NCBI GenBank assembly: GCA_036940085.1
Contig: JALLBK010000014.1
Location: 1 to 64,000, forward strand
DNA from: Discostella pseudostelligera
Lineage: Eukaryota > Bacillariophyta > Thalassiosirophyceae > Thalassiosirales > Thalassiosiraceae
Direction of reading: 5' to 3'
Length of the DNA: 64,000 nt
In this document: positions 10,378 to 20,480 of the stretch, piece after piece
Layout of the letters: each line of letters opens with the position of its first letter
Position numbering within the stretch: the first letter of the stretch is position 1
Translations under genes and position numbers: made by a program
Notes under the pieces: generated by a model
Seen by the model: the letters and a program-made list of their open reading frames with translations, nothing else
What the model was told of the DNA's origin: nothing
Database searches by the model: none

Positions 10378-11116
10378 AATGCATCACCCGAGTAACAACT
10401 TCCACAATTATTCGGACTCATTCCTCTGTTGAGCATTTGTCTCACAGTTAGCTACTCATACCAGAGGTGATTTGCATTTTGCTTGCATCCTTGTAGTGAA
10501 CGAAGAAAAAGAGGTAATAGTGCAAACAAAGTCGTGTCCAGTGTACAGCTCCAGACGATTACATACTTCTTCTTGCATCATCGCGATTGATTCCATACTT
10601 AATTCCTAAACGCATGTCTAGAGAAACAATCTTCCATTCTGCGTATGGCACAATCTTCTATTGTAATCGTCAAATGCTGATTGCTTAGTGCCAGAATTCG
10701 TACTAGCAATCCATGAGATGATCGACTTTCATGGTCCTATGGTCCAGCATCATGCATCATGGACGGACTCGACCACCCCACGCAGCGGGGATCGTCGGAC
10801 AGACGACTGACGACGGCCTGACGCGTCCAACTCCTATCCGAACACGCACTGAACACGTACGCGTCGTACGAGGACAGACTACCCCGCTCTGCCATGCTTC
10901 TATTGCTTCAGTTGTTTTTGTTTGTGCCCTCTTTGCTCTCTTTTGCAGCAGGTGCCATGTCGCTGCCACACCACACAGCATCAACAACAACAGCAAACAG
11001 CAAGCGACGACGAACGATCTTTCTTTTGTCATTGCCGAAGGTCGTGTAGTCCAATCCTCTTCCCACTACGATACTACTATCCACTTCTACTACTCTATTC
11101 TCTTGACAAAATCACC
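10378..11116. other. intergenic region, no gene seen
   Basis: Spacer of 739 bp between two forward genes. It holds GC-rich blocks near 10750-10870 with repeated CGGAC/CGTAC words, including ACGTACGCGTCGTACG, which is nearly self-complementary. The frame open from 10922 into the carrier gene is judged to be 5' UTR. Confidence 0.55.
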
Positions 11117-12070
11117 ATGAGTCTCCTCCAAACCTATTCCGACTACTTCGTCGTCTCTCAAAAGAATGGCTTATCACAATTCCAGACCATGACCGCCTAC
11201 CTTGGCGGAAGTGCCTTCCAGACGGTGCTCGACAACCCAGTAACGGCCTACCGCCAGCTTGTCCAGCAATACGCCAAGGATGCGGCAGGCAAGGCAGTCG
11301 ATCCCAAAGTTGCCGTGGCTGATGCCAATGCCGTCTTCAAAGCTGCACCCGTGGCAGCGTCACTCTCTGGACTTGTACCACGCATTATCGGAGTGGGGTT
11401 CAAGCGCGTACCCAAGTTTGGTATTTTGCTTGGTCTATCCTTCTTCTTGGGAGAGGATGGTACCATATCTCCCACGGCTGCCTTTGGAGCATCTGTTCTT
11501 TCTGCTCCATTTATCAATCCTATCCGTATGATTGAGAAGCAGCAACGCGCCTACTTCAAAACTACCGGTGCCGAGAAGCCCATTATGGAAATTTTACGTG
11601 AGAGTGCCAAGCAGAACTTCTTGCCTCTCTTCCGTGGCTCCGTCCCACTCATGGGACATTCCTGTGCATCGGCATTGCTTGGTTTGGCTGGACAGCCCAA
11701 GTTGCAGAAGTACATTAAGGAGGAACTTTCACACTATGGTATTGGTACCTTCACCTCGGGATTGCTGGCCAGTGCTGCCGTTACTCCGATTTACGTCGCC
11801 GTAACTAATCCCCTATCTCGTTTAGAAGTAATTATGCAAACATCAAAAATTGATGGCAAGGCCATCGGTGTCGTTGAAGCATGCAAGGAGGTGGTGAATG
11901 ACTCGAAACAGTTCGGTTTGCGTGGTGTGTTCCGTGGTCAGGGATTGGGCATTGCCAAGGGTATTCTCAGTTTGACGGCGTTCCACCAGGGACGTATTTG
12001 GTTGACGGATGGATTTAGGAATCACAATATCAGCAATGGAAGCTACACTCCTCCGGTTGGTTCGGCCTAA
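11117..12070 (+). CDS. divergent SLC25-like (mitochondrial carrier fold) protein
   Basis: 317 residues. Three similar parts each hold a NP-containing helix end: DNPVTAYRQLVQ, INPIRMIEKQQRA and TNPLSRLEVIMQTSK. These look like degenerate versions of the PX[DE]XX[KR] carrier signature, with arrangement and length as expected for a three-repeat carrier. The acidic residue of the motif is missing or replaced in each copy, so this is a diverged carrier-fold protein whose substrate cannot be guessed. The ATG at 11117 (ATCACCATGAG) is chosen over the open frame from 10922, whose product before this point is His/Gln/Ser-rich and unlike a protein domain. The family call is moderately sure; organelle location is inference. 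Confidence 0.7.
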   Translation: MSLLQTYSDYFVVSQKNGLSQFQTMTAYLGGSAFQTVLDNPVTAYRQLVQQYAKDAAGKAVDPKVAVADANAVFKAAPVAASLSGLVPRIIGVGFKRVPKFGILLGLSFFLGEDGTISPTAAFGASVLSAPFINPIRMIEKQQRAYFKTTGAEKPIMEILRESAKQNFLPLFRGSVPLMGHSCASALLGLAGQPKLQKYIKEELSHYGIGTFTSGLLASAAVTPIYVAVTNPLSRLEVIMQTSKIDGKAIGVVEACKEVVNDSKQFGLRGVFRGQGLGIAKGILSLTAFHQGRIWLTDGFRNHNISNGSYTPPVGSA

Positions 12071-12669
12071 ATGTAGTGGAGGTGCGAGGTGCAATTGGAG
12101 AAAGTAATTGATCAGTGGTCAGGTGGGATGGGAAGGAAGAAAAACAGTGTTACAGACAACAGTTTCAGATTCGGTATGTGTCAAAGTCGATGTCAAAAGT
12201 CAAAAGATACAATGATAATACAAACCAACTCTATCGGCAGCGATATCATTTCTGACTGATTTTTTCATGATGCTCCTCAAGCGAGTATGGAGCTGAAGAA
12301 AGCAAGAGCAAGCAAATAAAAGTAGGATGCATGCACGGAAAAGGCGACAACTGCTCAAATACCATATGCATGCAGATGCATCCTTGTCTCGATCATCTTC
12401 TCTTGGCACTCCCTTGCTTCTGTCCTTGGCTATTTCCTCTCCACCGCCGCCGCCGCTCGCTTCTTTGGTTCGGTTTTTGTTGTACCGTATCCGTCTCCCG
12501 CCGCTTAGTTCGCGCCATTTCCTTCAAAGACTCCCGAGTGTTTCAGTTTCAAGATGGGCATGTTGTCCCCAAATCCCCCCCACAGCCACAGCCCCGCGCC
12601 CACGCCCACAAATCTGCCTATGTATGAAAAGAAAAAGCCGCCACCACCCACCGCCGCCACCTCCAGCTC
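12071..12669. other. intergenic region, no gene seen
   Basis: Spacer between two forward genes, 599 bp. The second half is C-rich (CCGCCGCCGCC, CCCCACAGCCACAG) and opens frames on both strands that I regard as compositional. No regulatory element was recognised with confidence. Confidence 0.5.
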
Positions 12670-14103
12670 TTGACCATGACGGCCAAGGCCATGGTAATCG
12701 CAACACCATGCCCTCACTCGGCTCACGACCGTACCCGAGAGTGGCGGTCTTGCTGCATGGACATCTTCATGGGAAGAGATCCCAAAAGACAGCGCATGAC
12801 AGTGGACGATGATTATTCGTCTGACAGCGACGACGACGACGACGACGACAGCGCCTTCGGCGGCTTGTCATCACCATACCTTGCCATCAACATGATGAAC
12901 GAAACTTGTCAAACGAATGATGAAGCGACAATGTACGATAACTTAGACCCTTGGATGAAGGCGGCGATCACATTATCTGCATCCATCGATGAGGTATCCG
13001 CGATGATTGATCGCAAAGCTGAAGCCTACGTCAGTTCCATCGACACTCTCAATATTTGCTTCAATATTCAGTTTGCCACAGAGAACACAATGACCAATGC
13101 CGATCGATCAATTCTCGAGACGACTGTGGCTAGCTTCGCTGCTGGAATGGTGAAGCAAATTGAGTCGCTACGAAAGACGGTGGTGGTTGAGGGTGATCAT
13201 CCTTTCATGTCGGACAACAATGTCAATTCGGATACTGCATTATCGCACCGTTGGGCATCTGGTCAGATTGGCCACAGAGTAGGCATTGCAGCTTGCTTGA
13301 TGCAGCGTCTGAAATCCGAGATTATGGACCCTATGACGAGTCTCCAATCGCAACGAGAGAAATTCATGTCGAAGAATGACATATATTGCGGTGACGAGGC
13401 GTTCGATATTGCACAGAACCCATTGTGGTTGTTTCGATTGGATACCGAGGCCACTTTACATCGTCCATTGCCTCCTGCTCCTTGGGAAGTTGGACATCAC
13501 GATGCTGAGAAAGATCGAGCGGAACGAAAGCAAGAAGAAGATGAGTTCCTGAATGTTTACTGTAACGGGAACGAAATAATGCATGGTGACAATTTGGCGG
13601 AGAACCTTGCAAATTGCATGTCTCCGCCACCATCAGTGATGCGATTTATGGATCTACCCAATCCATCACCAGAAGTTACGCAAATGTCAAAGCAGATCCA
13701 ATCCCAAACGGCTCTTCCAACCCCTCAGCCTGTTCTTCGGCAAAATACCCCACCATTACCATACGAAGAAGACGAGGGAGAACACATGGTTCAACTTCAG
13801 CGAGAATCGGCAACACTCCTCGCAACTTATCAACATTCCGATTTAGAGGGGGTGCAAAAGGTAGAGCGGACCATGGTTGAAATCACCTCATTACTGTCGC
13901 GTTTCACAGATTTGATGATCGAGCAGCAGGACTCTGTATTGACTATTCATGATCAAGCGTTGAAGAGCAAAGAGAATGTCGATAAGGGGCAAGACCAGTT
14001 AGTGGACGCTGCCAATCGAGGAGAAAAAAGCAAACATCCGATGGCGACCTTTATTACTTCGATGGCGGTGTTACTTCTTTTCTTTAATTGGATAATTCCG
14101 TAG
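12670..14103 (+). CDS. syntaxin-18/Ufe1-like Qa-SNARE
   Basis: 477 residues. The C-terminus has a SNARE-type coiled coil of about 60 residues (LEGVQKVERTMVEITSLLSR, then FTDLMIEQQDSVLTIHDQAL) ending in a tail anchor MAVLLLFFNWIIP. The heptad pattern, the EIT(S)L-FTDL-EQQ-IHDQ order and the very C-terminal anchor resemble syntaxin 18, which works in retrograde Golgi-to-ER fusion. The N-terminal part is helical and acidic (Asp run at residues 52-59). It contains ENPLWLF-like text (QNPLWLFRLDTEATLHRPLP), as in syntaxin-18 N-terminal regions. Starts at 12670 (GACCATGAC) and 12757 are both possible. Function is inferred from family resemblance. Confidence 0.75.
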   Translation: MTMTAKAMVIATPCPHSAHDRTREWRSCCMDIFMGRDPKRQRMTVDDDYSSDSDDDDDDDSAFGGLSSPYLAINMMNETCQTNDEATMYDNLDPWMKAAITLSASIDEVSAMIDRKAEAYVSSIDTLNICFNIQFATENTMTNADRSILETTVASFAAGMVKQIESLRKTVVVEGDHPFMSDNNVNSDTALSHRWASGQIGHRVGIAACLMQRLKSEIMDPMTSLQSQREKFMSKNDIYCGDEAFDIAQNPLWLFRLDTEATLHRPLPPAPWEVGHHDAEKDRAERKQEEDEFLNVYCNGNEIMHGDNLAENLANCMSPPPSVMRFMDLPNPSPEVTQMSKQIQSQTALPTPQPVLRQNTPPLPYEEDEGEHMVQLQRESATLLATYQHSDLEGVQKVERTMVEITSLLSRFTDLMIEQQDSVLTIHDQALKSKENVDKGQDQLVDAANRGEKSKHPMATFITSMAVLLLFFNWIIP

Positions 14104-14115
14104 ACACTTTAGACA

Positions 14116-17100
14116 CTATCCCCATAGCTTGATTGTGTCATCTCTACTTGCACTCAAAAGCATTGACGGATTCTTTACAAGCTTCAAATCCAGAATCGAG
14201 TCTAAATGACAACTGTCGCACATTGTCACCCCTTGTTTTTTCCACGACGGCAACTTACTGCTCTCCACAAGACTAGTGGGATGCATCGATGGCTGCCTAC
14301 AAAGAAAAATACTCGAATTGTCTCCTGCTTGAATTCGTTCAAAGCTTGGAGGTGGCTGATTTCGCTCCAGCCCACTCACACAACAAGACTTGGATGGCGA
14401 TTTCAGATCCCAATACCTTATCATGTGATCAGTTCCACCAGTCATTAGATATGAAGGGCCGCGAACATCGATACCCCCAAGTAGTGCATTTATGCTCAAT
14501 GCGCCTGCTGCTTTTCTCGCGGTCATGTGAAGCGCACTGTCTACCGATACAAGCCTTTTCCCAACCTGGCTTGGTATTTTTACAATTTCGAGGTAGGGTA
14601 AAGACAGACATTTTGATGGTAACACCGATTGGTCCACATATGACAGTGACGGGTCCAAAACACGGTAGCATTGGTGGCATCTACCTGTCGATACGTCGAA
14701 GAGCGAAGCTTCATTATTGCCACATCCAATAAAAACTAGGGGCCGAGATATTTCCTCAATACTATCGCAAGAAGCATTGGTAAGGCGTTTGATTGGAGAG
14801 TCTCCACTGTGGCGCCAGAGCTTGACCATCACTTCAAAACGGATGTCCCACAACCCAACATATCCTCTGTTTGTTCCAGCCACAATCCAGTTCTTATCGG
14901 GTCCGACCTCCATACTGGTCAAATACCCTAGTTCAGGTCTCACACTGAGCGAAAAAGGTTCCCGCGAACTTCGTAGGTCCAATGAGTGAATACGCCCTTG
15001 CTGAGTTGCAAAGGCTACTATTGAAGAGGATGGGGTATTGAAATGAGAAACAGCTAGCACTTCTCCTTCACCGGGATTAATATTTCGTAATGCACTGTGT
15101 CCCGACACTCTTGACATTTTTGATGGTTGATTTTGAAGAGATGTTAACATGTCGACTCTCCAAACGTGAAGAGATCCATCGCTTGCCGCTGTGGCTACTG
15201 AATGGCTGTGCTCTAGAATGGCCACATCATTGATACGAGTAGGAACAGGCTCATTCCTTGTCAGATGACCATCATACGTCAGACAACTGTGAATGTTACC
15301 GCCAGTATCAAGTGCTTGACGCAGCTCAAAGACTTTGCTGGTGCCATCAAATCCTGCAGAAACGAAGTAAGATTGATCCTCGGAAACTGCTAAGCGATTG
15401 ACGGGCCCCGTATGCTCATTTGCACCAGTGCTACCAATGAGTTTATTCTCTTTGGGACTCCAAGTATGGCTCAGACTGATGATTGTACCATTATCACGAC
15501 GAGAAATACCAAGACGTGACGGGAGGGGAGGTATGTCTAAAGACCGAATTGTGCTTTGTACAGAGGAGATCCCTGGAACTAGCTGGTCCATGACCGTTAC
15601 AGATCCCCATTCTCCTCTGCAAGCACCTGCTGCGATTTGCACCCCAGGTTTATTGAAGACAGAGTCACCATCGGTACTGGGAAGCTTACTTTCGTCCATT
15701 ACATTCATGAATACGTGATTTGATGAGGCTGTAGGGTGTTCATAGTTGAAACCGTGAACTAGAGATCACAAAGTTGAGAATGATTGGCGAAATCATCTGC
15801 GAAATACAATTTCATTAATTGTCTCACCTTCCTGAAGAGAAGCAAGACCAAGCGAACAAACTGGTGCGCACTCACTTGAAGATTCCGAAGCCGCACGAAG
15901 CAAGTTCTCATACCATCTTATGCTTGTCTTTGAAGCTAGCTCCGCGGACATTTGGCTCGGCACAGAAAGGCTGTGGGATAGTTTCGGAGATATGTCAATT
16001 GAATCGTTGGAGGAAATTGAAGCATTAATCGACTTCGGGTTCGAACTAGCATCACTATTTTGAAACGAAGGAGCCTTGGCACATGCGCATAGATGAGAGA
16101 TTGATTCAATGGTCGGCTTGAATTGAAGATATGGTCTCAATAACAGACAAAAGATGACTTCTGAATCAGTATCACCGAGTACTTTCCATCCCAATACAAT
16201 TAGCGAAGCCGTATTTGTCCGAACGATGTTTGATGGGTGAAGCAAGAGCGGCCCACATTTTTTGATCACACCTGGTTTGTTACGGGGTGATGGCCCAGCT
16301 TTGTCAGTTCCAAGTAGAGAGACCCTGGATAGCAGTGACAGCGACACCAATGATTTCAAGCAACACAGTGCGTCGCATATCACCTGCTCGACATCATCGT
16401 TGAGCGCTGTTTCAATACAAGGGACAACAAATTGCTCAGTTGCGGCTCTTCCAACAGAGACACAAACCCTGAACAAAAAGAAACATCGGTGAGTGAATGC
16501 AATTATTTTGACGACACAAAACAATCGAAGATGCCATCACTTACGATGGTAGATGCCTGCAGAGTGACGCTCGTAATTGCCAATCTTTTCTGTCATTCAA
16601 GAAGGCAAGAATGATGGGCAGTATCTGGAAAGAGTACTCCAAGCCAAAGAAATGACACAATCGTGGAAGACCTCGCAAAAGCACTTGCTTAGACTGAGAA
16701 GAGTGTTCGGATGTATCAGTAGTAATGTGTACGACCCAGCGATATACAACCTCATGCAGCGCAGCAAGGTCAGAGTCATATGTACTCTTGAATGTAGTGG
16801 TAGCGATTGGCGAATCAAAGTTGGAAGGAGTTGAAGGATTTTTCTTCGAGCCAATGTTCTGTTTGCCGAGCAGATCTGTGGCTTCTTCTGAAAATATAGC
16901 AGCCGGCATATCCCGAGATTGTCGTGCAACTGCCTCGTATAAGCTAACGGAATGCCCAACATCAAGGAACCTTCTTGCAGTTTCCGCCAGGAGGGCAATA
17001 TTTTGTGCGAAGGCAACCCGGACAATAAGGGAAGCATCTGTTATTAGATGGGCAACCTTTTTGAATACGTATCGAGGAAATATAGAGGCGTCCGACGGTG

Positions 17101-19695
17101 GGAATGTTGATACGGCTTCACAGGAGAATTGTAAAATGAGCAACAAGACAAATCCTGATAGATCAATTCACTGCATCTGCAAGGGCACAACTTACCTGAT
17201 AATACGGATGCAAGTACCGATATTCCAGAAGCGCGTATAATTGACTCCGAGTCCTGAAGAAGCGAAGTTACAAACGGGACAATTCTCTGCAGCCGGATCT
17301 CATCAGTGGATACCAATGCGATGCGATGCACTTGAGACGGAAAGAACAGGACTTTTAGTCCGAATTCATCAGATAAGCAAATATTCAATAAAACATTTGA
17401 TAACTTACTCAATATCAATGCGACAAACTTTGATGAAGGCCGCTGCACATGTCCCACAGCAGAGAACACAACCTGAAGTAGTATGATTATTGAAGATTGT
17501 GATGGAGAAGTTAGCCGATTGGATTCTGAAGAGAGTTTAGGGAAGTGATCAAACATCGATAATGTCTTCGGCAAGATTGGTTCACTCCGGTGATCTGATA
17601 TGCTGGAAACGAAGGCGCCAGAATCAAGTTGTCTCAGGAAATTTTCGGTTTCAAGAAGGAGCTCATCTAAAGATATGTTGGTGATGTTCTTTTGCTTCAT
17701 CTTTTCCTCCGAAGAGATTGAGACATGCTTTTCGTCGAACTCCTTCAATCTACCAGAAGGAACAGCATCCATATTATATTGTCGCAATGTAGGTCCTATC
17801 ACTCGTGAAAAGTATGCTACACCCCATTCATCATCAACACCAACAGTGGCTTTCAAAATATCTCCATATTTGATAGCAACTAATGCAATACGAGCATCGG
17901 GTGATAAAATCTGTGACCGCAGACGGAGCATGAATGGATATAACGTTGACTTGAAACAAGAGGGCACTGGAGCAAAAGCAGTGCTGGATTGCGGCGGCAT
18001 TGGTTGCTCTGTCTTAGCTTCGTCTCCCCCACCGCCTGCACCATCACCCTTCTTCTTTTTCTTTGCCGAGCCGGAAGACGAGCTAGATATTCGTTCCAGA
18101 TATTCGACCGGTTTCAGCCTAGATGATGGGTTCAAACTCAGCATGTGTCTACAAGCAGCACGCATCTTCGACGATTCTATCTTGTCCAGTTTTTGCTTCA
18201 GTGACTGTGGAAGTATTGGTGGACAACCATCCTCGCCACTACCTCCTCCTCCCCCTCGTCCCTTTCTTCTATATTCCATAAGATCTCCAAGATCAAGCGC
18301 CCGCTCACCATTTAAGAAAAGTTCAATGAGGACACATCCAAGAGAGAACACATCCATTTCTGGCGTAAGCTCGGTCGGGATGGATGCTGCTGCATGTCCG
18401 GGAGTGTAGAATCTCTCCGGTGCCAAACAGCACTTCTTCTCTCCATTACCTCCACCTCTATGATGCCCACCTCCACCCACATTTTCTCTGTTTCCATCCT
18501 CCCCCGCACCTCCTCTACCCTCGAACCAATGAATCCACTTCCCAGGATCATCATCAGGAAGGACCACCGGCTTGTAATGTTGACATCCCAAGTCACTAAT
18601 CAAAACCCAATTCCAGCTCGTTAGCAGCACATTTTCGGTAGTTAGATGACCATGATATACGCCGGCATCATGAAGGGATTGCACCGCATTCAGTAATTGA
18701 TACGTAATCCAAGTCTTCTCAATGGATGTAAGAAATGGCCGCGACACGAGTCGGTCAGATAGTGAAGCATGAGCATGTTGTCTCAGTAAGTAGATTGGTC
18801 TGGATGCGGGAGTAGCTGCGGGTGGAGTCGATGAGGGAGATGACAAATTCCCTATAATCCATCGTGCGTAGGAAAATACGTGAGGATGAACCGTTGGATC
18901 CGCAAGTAGGGAGCGCAGTCGTTTCAGCTCTGCCTCGCCCTCGGTCAATGTCCGACGTAGATGGATCTCTCCCTGCTCACTTCGAACAATGAATGCCTTG
19001 CAAACCAGATCAATGGTGAATGGTAAGGTAGATGCTGATGATGTAATGCTGCTGCTGTTTGGTCGACGAGTATTGTTGTCGTCGTCCACTGAGGTTGTGG
19101 TGGTGGTGGTGGTGCTGGATGATTCTGAGTCAATACGTGGCACTCGCACTCTAATCCGATACGAACGCATCATCCTTCCACTCCCTGGCCAAAGTCTACC
19201 AACAGCTACCAGTTGGCCACCCAAAGCAAATGCAGTTAAATCTTTTGGTAACGAACTTAGAAGAGCATCCCCCGAGGTGGCAAAATTATTAGTATTCCCC
19301 ACACTGCCAACGCCTCCTAGTGCCGCCCCCAGTGTTTGACCAACAGTTTGTTGATTCCCCGCGACTAGAGAATCTATGGTATGCATTCCAAGATCCATAT
19401 TGGTGGGTCCACCACCGGATCCGAGTGTTTGAATAGATATTCCGAAATCACTATTTGGGTTGAATTTACTACCGGGGGATTTTGTGCTGATTGCTTGTGG
19501 TGACATTGACGCAGATGATGGACATGCAGCCGCATTGTGTTTGTCAGGCGACATTGCCCCAGCCATCTTGGTAATAAATTGGGAGGTAGATGAGTCATCA
19601 TCAACAACATCTTTTGCACTGTCGCCAGAAGCTGATGATTCTACTGCAGCTGTCGCTGGGCGAGCAGGAGCACCACCAGACGGTGCATTCCCCAT
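14116..19695 (-). CDS. VPS15: VPS15 (PIK3R4), regulatory subunit of the class III PI3-kinase complex
   Basis: Four exons: 17196-19695, 16545-17115, 15828-16468 and 14116-15758. GT-AG introns of 80, 76 and 69 bp have phases 1, 2 and 1; the joined product is 1784 residues. It starts MGNAPSGG, a myristoylation-type N-terminus as in VPS15. A kinase-like domain (about 230-500) contains RPFLTSIEKTWITYQLLNAV and TSWNWVLISDLG, followed by CCLAPERF. Helical HEAT-type repeats follow, with PRYVFKKVAHLITDASLIVR and AFAQNIALLAETARRFL. The C-terminal 540 residues are a WD40 propeller ending SASRDDTIKLWG. With VPS34 it makes PI3P for endosomal sorting and autophagy. The catalytic loop reads HGHLTTEN instead of HGDIKTEN, so phosphotransfer is doubtful. 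The N-terminal 200 residues are a low-complexity extension not usual in the family. Confidence 0.93.
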
Positions 19696-19842
19696 CTTTT
19701 TTCAGGGATCAAAATATACCGAAGACGAAGAACAAGAAGATTATCTAGGTAGATGATGACGACGATGATGATATGGGGCAATCGAACAAGCGAGAGAGCG
19801 GGTAATAGCCTCTTCAATGAATGATGTGAAAGAGAAATGATA

Positions 19843-19870
19843 TTATCAGTATCAGTATCAGTATCAGTAT
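19843..19870. repeat. (ATCAGT)n hexamer microsatellite
   Basis: About four and a half copies of ATCAGT in tandem, in the VPS15 5' flank. Confidence 0.85.
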
Positions 19871-19892
19871 GAATTGCTGCCGCTGCATCTGC

Positions 19893-20036
19893 ATCGATCA
19901 TTCGATCATTCGATCATTCGATCATTCGATCATTCGATCATTCGATCATTCGATATTCGATCATTCGATCATTCGATCATTCGATCATTCAATCATTCAA
20001 TCATTCGATCATCGTCATCGATCATCGATCATCGAT
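19893..20036. repeat. (TCGATCAT)n octamer microsatellite
   Basis: Roughly 14 copies of the 8-mer TCGATCAT, with a 3-bp slip near 19953 (CGATATTCGATC) and decay to TCAATCAT and ATCGATC at the right end. The unit contains the self-complementary words CGATCG-like and ATCGAT, so single strands could pair with themselves. Confidence 0.93.
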
Positions 20037-20088
20037 CTCGCACCTCGCGGCTCGCGGCATGCATGCATTCTCTCAACTCAACTGTCGG

Positions 20089-20147
20089 TTTCCCGCCAAA
20101 ACATACTCAGAAATCTTTGGAATCGAGTCAAATACCTCCCGCCAAAA
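20089..20147 (+). promoter_or_regulatory. paired E2F-type elements
   Basis: TTTCCCGCCAAAA at 20089-20101 and CTCCCGCCAAAA at 20136-20147, same orientation and 47 bp apart, in the spacer between VPS15 and the next forward gene. The first is a full match to the E2F/DP consensus. Confidence 0.5.
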
Positions 20148-20480
20148 CCCGACGGACCCCTGGCAGACGAAGAAACTCGTTGGTCCTCTATATGCGCCTA
20201 TTCAGCCGAGCCCTTTTCGATTTTTGTGCACCATAAATGACCATGTCGATCACCAGTAGCGCCCCAGCCTCAGAAAATGACTACTGATGATTGACTGCTG
20301 CTTCTTCAACCCGCAGCCGAAGCGCATGCATGGAACAGGCATTGACATTGAATTGAGATGAATGTTGAATGAATGAATTGCTGCATTGATACGATCGGCA
20401 GCGGCCTGCAATACTATTAATTCATCAAGGGGGCTCTATCAACCCTCTGCTAATACTTTACCCTAGAGAGGCATTTCATA

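Larger units (their letters stand above)
19696..20480. other. divergent spacer with microsatellites and E2F-type sites
   Basis: Spacer between VPS15 (reverse) and the two-unit Cys/GDG protein (forward). From left to right it holds a hexamer repeat, an octamer repeat, two E2F-like TTTCCCGCCAAAA-type sites and AT-richer sequence with TGAATG words near 20360. No gene supported. Confidence 0.6.
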
